From Chitinophagaceae bacterium (lineage in GTDB: Bacteria > Bacteroidota > Bacteroidia > Chitinophagales > Chitinophagaceae), in contig JAFMJX010000040.1 in NCBI GenBank assembly GCA_017853235.1, forward strand, positions 1 to 11,904: a DNA stretch of 11,904 bases. Reading direction: 5' to 3'. The position numbers and the translations under genes are program-made. The notes beneath the pieces were generated by a model that was not told where the DNA came from, made no database searches, and worked only from the letters and a program-made list of their open reading frames with translations. Below are positions 6,896 through 11,904 of the stretch, piece by piece (position 1 is the stretch's first letter; the number at the start of each line of letters is the position of its first letter).

Positions 6896-8011
6896 ATGGC
6901 AAAAAAATCACGCATACGCATCTTTGGAAAAAAAATAATATTAATGCTTCACTTGTTGGTGACAATTTTATTATTGTATCCAATTTATATTCAACCTTTA
7001 CCACTTATTTGGATCAATGGTTTTTTAACCTTGATAGCACCCTATTTAATTGCGGTTGAAATTTTATTTTTAATTTTTTGGTTGATCGCAAAGCCATTGT
7101 TATCATTGATTTCTGTAGGAGCTTTAGCTTTTGCTTGGACTGTTGTAGCTGCCGTGTTTGCCTGGCATCCAGGATCGGTAGCGGCACTTAAAAAAAAGGA
7201 AAATTCTTTAAGAGTACTTAGTTGGAATGTGAAAGGGTTTAATGGCAATCAACCTGGAAAGAGCACTTTAAAATTACTTACACAGGACATTGCGTATTCT
7301 ATTCAAAAATGGAATCCCGATTTAATTTGTTTGCAAGAATACAATACCAATGATCGCCCTAATGATATTGCCAATCATGCGAGTTATTTTAATAAAAATT
7401 ACCCATTTAATTTTTTTTCTAAGGATTATCAAATTGCAGGTAATGATTATTTCGCTGGCTGTATTATTTTTTCCAAGTATCCTATTATACAAGCACAAAG
7501 AATGGCTTATACCAATCAGGAAGCGCTCATTTATGTAGATGTATTAAAAGGGGATGATACCGTAAGAATATTCACTACGCATTTAGCTTCTTATCGATTT
7601 AAACCCAATGATTACGAAACAATAGATGAAACTGCCGAATCTAAAGCCATCAACATAAAAGGAAAAATGGCAGTGGTGAGAAAAATGAAACAAGCTTTTG
7701 TAGAACGTGCAGTGCAAGCACAACTGGTACAATCATTTTTACAAAAAACGCCATATCCATCTATCATGACAGGGGATTTTAATGATGTTCCGGGATCTTA
7801 TACGTACACCACTATAAAAGGTGATTGGCAGGATGCTTTTTTACAAAAGGGATTAGGGATTGGTGCCACCTACTTGGGGATTTCACCCACTTTACGCATT
7901 GATTATATTTTTGCGAATAGTCATTGGAAAGTGAAAGCTTGGGAGTCGGTGGACGAAAATTTAAGTGATCATCATATGATTCTTGCGGACCTTCAATTGA
8001 TCAAGAATTAA
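6896..8011 (+). CDS. Membrane-anchored endonuclease/exonuclease/phosphatase (EEP) family protein
   Basis: The 371-residue protein has a basic N-terminus (KKSRIRIFGKK), three predicted membrane helices (about 14-32, 38-63, 67-90) and a C-terminal EEP (DNase I-like) domain. Metal-dependent phosphodiesterase or phosphatase motifs appear in order: SWNVKG (N111), LQEYN (E148), TTHLAS (H229), GDFND (D294, N296), RIDYIF (D336) and SDHH (D358, H359). Family members hydrolyse nucleic acids, phosphoinositides or sphingomyelin; the substrate here cannot be told. With three helices and a positive N-terminus, the catalytic domain would face the periplasm, which suggests a lipid or extracellular nucleic acid rather than cellular DNA. 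I chose the ATG at 6896, two bases after the previous stop; a TTG at 6863 in frame would overlap the upstream gene. It is the last gene of the rlmD operon. Confidence 0.87.
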   Translation: MAKKSRIRIFGKKIILMLHLLVTILLLYPIYIQPLPLIWINGFLTLIAPYLIAVEILFLIFWLIAKPLLSLISVGALAFAWTVVAAVFAWHPGSVAALKKKENSLRVLSWNVKGFNGNQPGKSTLKLLTQDIAYSIQKWNPDLICLQEYNTNDRPNDIANHASYFNKNYPFNFFSKDYQIAGNDYFAGCIIFSKYPIIQAQRMAYTNQEALIYVDVLKGDDTVRIFTTHLASYRFKPNDYETIDETAESKAINIKGKMAVVRKMKQAFVERAVQAQLVQSFLQKTPYPSIMTGDFNDVPGSYTYTTIKGDWQDAFLQKGLGIGATYLGISPTLRIDYIFANSHWKVKAWESVDENLSDHHMILADLQLIKN

Positions 8012-8016
8012 CCTAC

Positions 8017-8032
8017 TATTTTACTTAAAATA
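8017..8032. repeat. A/T inverted repeat just upstream of the cysS -7 box
   Basis: TATTTTA (8017-8023) and TAAAATA (8026-8032) form a perfect 7-bp dyad with a 2-base centre. It lies in the 46-base gap between the EEP gene and cysS and ends 3 bases before the TATCTTTG box. It could be an operator or a weak structure, but all-A/T dyads arise often by chance in such sequence. Confidence 0.35.
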
Positions 8033-8035
8033 AAA

Positions 8036-8043
8036 TATCTTTG
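8036..8043 (+). promoter_or_regulatory. Candidate -7 box (TATCTTTG) of cysS
   Basis: TATCTTTG matches TAnnTTTG and ends 14 bases before the cysS ATG. There is no TTG at -33 spacing. It indicates that cysS can be transcribed independently of the operon that ends 46 bases earlier. Confidence 0.5.
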
Positions 8044-8057
8044 AGGCAATAATTACT

Positions 8058-9563
8058 ATGCCACTTCAATTTTATAATTCACTAACAAGACAAAAGGAAG
8101 TTTTTGAGCCTTTAAATGCCCCTTATGTGGGTATGTATGTTTGTGGACCAACAGTAAGTGGTGAAAGTCATTTAGGACATGCACGACCCTTTATCACATT
8201 TGATGTAGTGTATCGTTATTTATTACACAAAGGATATAAAGTTCGCTATGTTCGTAATATTACCGATGCTGGACATTTTGAAGAAGAAGGCAAAGCAGCC
8301 GAAGATAAAATTAGTTCAAAAGCAGTTTTAGAAAAATTAGAACCCATGGAACTAGTGCAAAAGTATACGCACTTATATCATTGGGCAATGGAGCAATTTA
8401 ATAATTTACCTCCGAGTATTGAACCTACTGCCACCGGTCATATTGTTGAACAAATTGAAATGATTAAAACCATTATGGAAGATGGGTATGGTTATGAGGT
8501 AAATGGTTCGGTTTATTTTGATGTGGTCAAGTATAATGATGATTATTCTAAAAAAAATCAACCCTACGGAATTTTAAGTGGCCGTAATTTAGAAGATCAA
8601 TTAGATACTACTCGTGAGTTAGACAATCAAGAAGAGAAAAAAAATAAAGTAGATTTTGCTTTGTGGAAAAAAGCGCCTCCTGAACATATCATGCGTTGGC
8701 AAAGTCCATGGGGAGAAGGCTTTCCGGGATGGCATATTGAATGTTCTGCCATGGCTACTAAATATTTAGGCAAACGTTTTGATATTCACGGCGGTGGAAT
8801 GGATTTGCAGTTTCCGCATCATGAATGTGAAATTGCACAAAGTACAGTTTGCAATCATGAAATTCCAGCACGTTATTGGTTGCATAATAACATGATTACG
8901 ATCAATGGTCGTAAAATGGGAAAAAGCTATAATAACGTAATTAAGTTAAGTGAATTATTTGATGGCTCGCATCCTATCTTAACACAAGCATACGCTCCTA
9001 TGACAGTACGCTTCTTTATTTTACAAAGTCAATATAGAGGCACTTTAGATTTTAGCAACGAAGCATTACAAGCTTCTGAAAAAGCATTGCGTCGACTAAT
9101 GGAAGCCTATGAGTGGTTGAAAGGGCAAACATTTACGGCGGGCTCCCATGGCACTGACGCTTCTTTAGATGCACAATTAAAAACCTGGGTAGGGGAATTA
9201 GAAACTTTCATGGATGACGATATGAATACTGCGAAAGTGGTGGCAAATTTATTTGAAATCATACCTTCCATTAATTCTCTTAAGGATAAACATATTGCAG
9301 CAGATGCTGTTTCGGGTAATACCTGGTTATATGTCCAAGAACAACTTATTTTATTCATTGAAAATATCTTGGGATTAAAAATAGATAATGGCGCCAATCA
9401 TCAACAGCTTACTGGCGTGATTGAATTGTTAATTGAAATTCGTAAGGATGCAAAGTCTCGCAAGGATTTTGCGACCAGCGATAAAATACGTAATCAATTA
9501 GCGGGAATGGGAATTCAACTTAAGGATGAGAAAGACGGCAGCATGTCATACACGTTTTCTTAG
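8058..9563 (+). CDS. cysS: Cysteinyl-tRNA synthetase
   Basis: This 501-residue class I synthetase charges tRNA-Cys with cysteine in the cytoplasm. The HIGH motif is HLGH (38-41), following YVCGPTVSGES. The KMSKS motif appears as KMGKS (286-290). The four zinc ligands that recognise the cysteine thiol are in place: C29, C229 in HIECS, H254 and E258 in FPHHECE. The Rossmann core covers about 20-330, followed by the helical DALR-like region (about 345-440) and a C-terminal tail. The length is slightly above E. coli CysS (461), with the extra residues mainly around 75-95 and 185-196. The ATG at 8058 gives the conserved opening with the YNSLTRQKE block. This is an essential gene and looks intact. 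Confidence 0.97.
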   Translation: MPLQFYNSLTRQKEVFEPLNAPYVGMYVCGPTVSGESHLGHARPFITFDVVYRYLLHKGYKVRYVRNITDAGHFEEEGKAAEDKISSKAVLEKLEPMELVQKYTHLYHWAMEQFNNLPPSIEPTATGHIVEQIEMIKTIMEDGYGYEVNGSVYFDVVKYNDDYSKKNQPYGILSGRNLEDQLDTTRELDNQEEKKNKVDFALWKKAPPEHIMRWQSPWGEGFPGWHIECSAMATKYLGKRFDIHGGGMDLQFPHHECEIAQSTVCNHEIPARYWLHNNMITINGRKMGKSYNNVIKLSELFDGSHPILTQAYAPMTVRFFILQSQYRGTLDFSNEALQASEKALRRLMEAYEWLKGQTFTAGSHGTDASLDAQLKTWVGELETFMDDDMNTAKVVANLFEIIPSINSLKDKHIAADAVSGNTWLYVQEQLILFIENILGLKIDNGANHQQLTGVIELLIEIRKDAKSRKDFATSDKIRNQLAGMGIQLKDEKDGSMSYTFS

Positions 9564-9644
9564 TTTACCCTTTTTAGTTTAAGCAAGGTTTTGTTATTTT
9601 TTGCTTCTACATTAATACGTTTAATGCTTCTACTTTAATACGGA
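9564..9644. other. Convergent intergenic region cysS/merC-type gene with repeat and weak hairpin
   Basis: Eighty-one AT-rich bases separate the two stop codons. They hold a weak stem, AAGCAA (9581-9586) with TTGCTT (9601-9606) around a 14-base loop, which could serve as a poor terminator. They also hold most of a 23-bp tandem repeat. No small gene was seen. Confidence 0.45.
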
Positions 9645-9647
9645 TTA
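9602..9647. repeat. Two-copy 23-bp tandem direct repeat
   Basis: TGCTTCTACATTAATACG (9602-9619) recurs as TGCTTCTACTTTAATACG (9625-9642), with one mismatch in 18. The period is 23 bases, and each copy is followed by a short A/T linker ending in TTAA or ATTAA. The second linker overlaps the stop codon of the minus-strand MerC-type gene. I did not find further copies in the window. Confidence 0.75.
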
Positions 9648-10037
9648 ATGATCACAATCATCGGCATGCGCGTGATTATGCATACGACAACTGTTGTGAT
9701 TATTAATGTGTGCAATAATGATAAAAAATGCAGCAGGAAATAAAAGAATTATCTCAATTTCTCTAAAAATCATCCGGCTCAGCATTAAAGTAATTCCAAG
9801 ACTAAACAAAACAATTGGCTTAAAAGAATGGTGGTGCTTTTTATAGCCATGATATAGGGAATAGGCTCCAATACCAAAGGAAAGTAGAATCATGCCTAAT
9901 TCAAATTGGGTGTTGTGTAAAATATTAATACCCAACAACGGAAGGCTACTAAAAAATAAAGGAAGTAAAGCACAATGTATGGCACAGGCCAATGAAGTGC
10001 CCACTCCTATTGCATCCCAATTCCAATTTTTAAACAT
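9645..10037 (-). CDS. MerC-domain membrane protein with His/Cys-rich C-terminal tail
   Basis: This 130-residue integral membrane protein resembles the MerC family (mercury or metal-related small transporters; Bacteroidota members are uncharacterised). The family hallmark is GTSLACAIHCALLPL near the N-terminus, with C18, H21 and C22. Four hydrophobic segments follow, at about 10-30, 45-64, 75-90 and 95-110. The tail from residue 110 on is rich in metal-binding side chains: H110, H114, C117, H120, H122, H124, C128 and H130, plus a HHH run at 68-70. This points to binding or transport of a metal ion such as Zn, Cu or Hg; which one is not readable. I placed the start at the ATG at 10037. A TTG at 10055 would put a TATCTTTA promoter-like box inside the gene. 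It is divergent from the SCO gene. Confidence 0.83.
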   Translation of the reverse strand: MFKNWNWDAIGVGTSLACAIHCALLPLFFSSLPLLGINILHNTQFELGMILLSFGIGAYSLYHGYKKHHHSFKPIVLFSLGITLMLSRMIFREIEIILLFPAAFFIIIAHINNHNSCRMHNHAHADDCDH

Positions 10038-10041
10038 ACTG

Positions 10042-10049
10042 TAAAGATA
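10042..10049 (-). promoter_or_regulatory. Candidate -7 box (TATCTTTA) of the MerC-domain gene
   Basis: TATCTTTA on the minus strand is one base off TAnnTTTG and ends 4 bases before the ATG at 10037. It suggests a leaderless start and argues against the in-frame TTG at 10055. Confidence 0.4.
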
Positions 10050-10079
10050 GCTCAAAGCAGGGTTCCCCTAAAATAATAT

Positions 10080-10087
10080 TACCTTTG
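10080..10087 (+). promoter_or_regulatory. Candidate -7 box (TACCTTTG) of the SCO/epimerase operon
   Basis: TACCTTTG matches TAnnTTTG exactly, with 21 bases to the SCO ATG. No TTG lies at -33 spacing. It sits in the 71-base gap shared with the divergent MerC-domain gene, so the two promoters lie within about 30 bases of each other and could be co-regulated. Confidence 0.5.
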
Positions 10088-10108
10088 ACCTAGAAAAAGC
10101 GAATCAAT

Positions 10109-10720
10109 ATGTCTAAGAAAACTGGATTTTATCTTTTATTTTTTACTGTTTTAGTGGTTGGTTTTTATTATTTCTTATTTCAAGGCACCGACAACTGGAA
10201 AGTGAAAATGCCTGTATTAAGTTACGTACAACCCTTTCAATTTAAAAACCAGGATGGAAATAATTTCACAGATAAGGACATGCTTCATAAAATAACTGTG
10301 GTAGAATATTTTTTCACGACCTGTAAAGGCATATGTCCAAAGTTAAATACCAACATGAAGGATATTTATGAAGTGTATAAAAACGAGCCCGATTTTCAGA
10401 TTGTTTCACATACCTGCAACCCTGGTACAGATTCGGTTTCGGTCCTAAAACATTATGCCGATTCCTTACAAGTGAATACAAAAAAATGGATTTTTTTAAC
10501 GGGACGCAAGGATAGTTTATATCAAATGGCAAGAGGATCTTATTTATTAGATGATCCTAAAAACAATGTTGAAAAAATTGAAGATCAATTCATACACACA
10601 CAATTTTTTGCTTTAGTAGATAGAGAAGGAAAAATACGTGGTAAAATATATGATGGATTAAAAAGCTTGGAAGTAGAGCAACTTAAACAAGACATCTCTA
10701 AACTATTAAAAGACAAATAA
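10109..10720 (+). CDS. SCO1/SenC family protein
   Basis: This 203-residue protein is anchored by one N-terminal helix (about 6-24), with the rest facing the periplasm. It has a thioredoxin-like fold with the SCO copper/thiol site: CKGIC (C72, C76) in YFFTTCKGICPKLN and the distant ligand H163 in FIHTQFFALVD. Such proteins deliver copper to, or reduce the CuA site of, cytochrome c oxidase, or act as thiol reductases. No oxidase gene is in the window, so the partner is unknown. An additional Cys, C103 in SHTC, is seen. It is divergent from the His-rich MerC-type gene, consistent with metal handling, and is followed after 4 bases by an epimerase gene. Confidence 0.92.
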   Translation: MSKKTGFYLLFFTVLVVGFYYFLFQGTDNWKVKMPVLSYVQPFQFKNQDGNNFTDKDMLHKITVVEYFFTTCKGICPKLNTNMKDIYEVYKNEPDFQIVSHTCNPGTDSVSVLKHYADSLQVNTKKWIFLTGRKDSLYQMARGSYLLDDPKNNVEKIEDQFIHTQFFALVDREGKIRGKIYDGLKSLEVEQLKQDISKLLKDK

Positions 10721-10724
10721 CACC

Positions 10725-11705
10725 ATGATATTAGTTACAGGGGCCAGCGGATTAGTAGGCATGCATTTGGTAAAGTCTTTATTGGCTAAGGAAAAAAAGG
10801 TGGTGGCTCTGTATCGTCAACAAATACCCAGCTTTGAAGGTGCGCAACAAGTGAAATGGATTCAAGGAGATATTTTAGATGTGGTTTCTTTAGCTCAAGC
10901 AATGCAAGGGGTGCAACAAGTATATCATTGTGCTGCGATTGTGTCTTTTGCTCCCAAGGACCGAGACAAAATGTTACAAGCCAATCGGGAGGGTACCGCG
11001 AACGTGGTAAATGCTTGTTTACATCATGCCATTCAAAAATTAGTATACGTAAGTTCGGTAGCAGCACTAGGTCGTATTAGAGAAGATGCACCTGTAGATG
11101 AAACTGCAAATTGGACACCCCAATCAAGCAATAGCGTTTATGGACAATCTAAGTTTTTAGCCGAAATGGAAGTATGGCGCGGAATGGCCGAAGGCTTAAA
11201 AGTAGCTATCGTTAATCCTGTTATTATTTTAGGCGCCGGGGATTGGAACAAAGGATCTTCTGAAATTTTTAAATCGGCTTATCATTCATTTCCTTGGTAT
11301 ACCACTGGTGTGAGTGGTTTTGTAGATGTCATGGATGTAATAGATGCAATGCAATTATTAATGGATAGCCCAATTCAAGGGGAGCGTTATATTATTAGTG
11401 CCGAAAATGTGAAATACCAAGAAGTATTTTCATTGATAGCTTCACGTTTTAATAAACGCCCGCCTTATAGAAGAGTGACTCCTTTTTTAGCAGCGATTGT
11501 TTGGAGATTAGAAGCGGTGAAGGGTTGGTTGACAGGAAAGTCTCCATTATTAACTAAAGAAACAGCCGCTACAGCACAAGCGGTGGTTCACTTTGATAAT
11601 CGTAAATTTTTAAATGCATTTCCTGATTTTAAATACCGTTCTATACCAGATAGTATTCAACGCATATGTGGTGAGTTGAAGGCATTGCATCAGTTACCAT
11701 CCTAA
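10725..11705 (+). CDS. NAD-dependent epimerase/dehydratase (extended SDR) family protein
   Basis: This 326-residue cytoplasmic Rossmann-fold protein has the extended-SDR nucleotide motif TGASGLVG at 5-12, with the three glycines G6, G9 and G12. The catalytic Ser lies in VYVSSVAALG (S110 or S111), with the YxxxK pair Y139 and K143 in SVYGQSK. Other family hallmarks are YHCAA (67-71) and NPVIILGAGD (164-173). Relatives act on nucleotide sugars, dihydroflavonol-like or steroid-like substrates. The substrate-binding C-terminal half (about 175-326) is too divergent for me to name one. The ATG lies 4 bases after the SCO gene, so both are probably one transcript, but no functional link is obvious. 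Its TAA stop faces that of the LpxD-like gene, only 2 bases apart. Confidence 0.9.
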   Translation: MILVTGASGLVGMHLVKSLLAKEKKVVALYRQQIPSFEGAQQVKWIQGDILDVVSLAQAMQGVQQVYHCAAIVSFAPKDRDKMLQANREGTANVVNACLHHAIQKLVYVSSVAALGRIREDAPVDETANWTPQSSNSVYGQSKFLAEMEVWRGMAEGLKVAIVNPVIILGAGDWNKGSSEIFKSAYHSFPWYTTGVSGFVDVMDVIDAMQLLMDSPIQGERYIISAENVKYQEVFSLIASRFNKRPPYRRVTPFLAAIVWRLEAVKGWLTGKSPLLTKETAATAQAVVHFDNRKFLNAFPDFKYRSIPDSIQRICGELKALHQLPS

Positions 11706-11713
11706 TATTAGGA
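11700..11713. terminator. 14-bp perfect palindrome spanning both stop codons; possible bidirectional terminator
   Basis: TCCTAATATTAGGA is fully self-complementary. It contains the TAA of the epimerase gene on the plus strand and the TAA of the LpxD-like gene on the minus strand. ACC (11696-11698) and GGT (11714-11716) extend the stem past a one-base bulge. A run of six T lies at 11723-11728. With only 2 bases between the stops, this is the only place for a shared terminator, though the stem is short and A/T-centred. Confidence 0.4.
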
Positions 11714-11904
11714 GGTCATCACTTTTTTCCAAAGTTCGGGGATACGACGTATCCAAACATATTGTCTTTTAACAATAGAAGCTTCTTCTGCAGGAAATCC
11801 CATATAAACTTTATTGGCTTCTAGGGAACCGGTCACTCCAGAATGGCCTAATACCGTCACATTTTCACCAATCGTAATCGTCTTTGTGACGCCCACTTGA
11901 CCCC
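11708..11904 (-). CDS. lpxD: LpxD-type UDP-3-O-acylglucosamine N-acyltransferase, C-terminal end (cut by window edge)
   Basis: Sixty-four codons of the C-terminus plus the stop are visible; the gene continues beyond the right edge. The visible part begins G-Q-V-G-V-T-K and carries hexapeptide-repeat turns (TITIGENVTVLGHSGVTGSL). These are followed by the family's ending: N-K-V-Y-M-G-F-P-A, then RQYVWIRRIPELWKKV. LpxD transfers a 3-hydroxyacyl chain onto UDP-acylglucosamine in lipid A synthesis, so this is a second LPS gene next to lptB in this window. The catalytic His lies outside. Bacteroidota often carry two LpxD-like proteins, and I cannot tell which one this is, so the symbol is tentative. 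An internal GTG at 11896 is not the real start. Confidence 0.8.
   Translation of the reverse strand, partial: GQVGVTKTITIGENVTVLGHSGVTGSLEANKVYMGFPAEEASIVKRQYVWIRRIPELWKKVMTS

Noticed and set aside
9107..9397. Open frame of 96 codons on the minus strand inside cysS
   Set aside because: It is an antisense shadow of conserved cysS sequence, with composition unlike a real protein and no start signals.
10786..11067. Open frame of 93 codons on the minus strand inside the epimerase gene
   Set aside because: It is wholly covered by a gene with clear SDR motifs on the other strand, its product resembles no family, and there is no promoter-like box upstream.
1..11904. CRISPR array, tRNA/rRNA genes, insertion sequences, phage or toxin-antitoxin genes
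   Set aside because: I looked for regular repeats, tRNA-like cloverleaf ends, transposase motifs and terminal inverted repeats; all long stretches are filled by intact housekeeping genes and nothing of this kind was found.

Overview
This AT-rich window (roughly 35-40 % G+C by eye) carries thirteen protein-coding genes, eleven complete and one cut at each end. No RNA gene, insertion sequence, phage gene or CRISPR array is visible. The organism is very probably a Bacteroidota bacterium, and the Chitinophagaceae are my best guess. The reasons are TAnnTTTG-type -7 boxes in front of several genes, the absence of Shine-Dalgarno sequences at most starts, a lipoprotein-free DUF4369/TlpA-type thioredoxin protein, a GH3 protein next to lptB, and a rhomboid/rhomboid-like/EEP gene run. 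Assignment to a family or genus is inference.

Layout: (1) 1-1226, minus strand: lptB followed by a GH3 acyl-amido synthetase cut by the left edge. (2) 1305-2258, plus: metF, divergent from lptB, with mirrored promoter boxes in the 78-bp gap. (3) 2283-3773, minus: an exported thioredoxin-fold protein. (4) 3910-8011, plus: a tight four-gene operon of an rRNA m5U methyltransferase (rlmD type), an active-looking rhomboid protease, a rhomboid-like protein lacking every catalytic residue, and a membrane-anchored endonuclease/exonuclease/phosphatase (EEP) enzyme, with gaps of 6, 2 and 2 bases. (5) 8058-9563, plus: cysS with its own promoter. (6) 9645-10037, minus: a MerC-domain membrane protein with a His/Cys-rich tail, divergent from (7) 10109-11705, plus: an SCO-family copper/thiol protein and an NAD-dependent epimerase/dehydratase. 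(8) 11708-11904, minus: the C-terminal end of an LpxD-type acyltransferase.

The content is mostly housekeeping and cell-envelope biology: LPS export (lptB) and lipid A assembly (lpxD-like), periplasmic thiol chemistry and metal handling (thioredoxin-like, SCO, MerC), folate metabolism (metF) and translation (cysS, rlmD). I see no sign of a mobile island or defence system. The points most worth a second look are the rhomboid/pseudo-rhomboid/EEP operon, the extra loop in the active rhomboid, -7 boxes so close to start codons that the mRNAs would be leaderless, a 23-bp tandem repeat between cysS and merC, and a 14-bp palindrome that holds the stop codons of two convergent genes.
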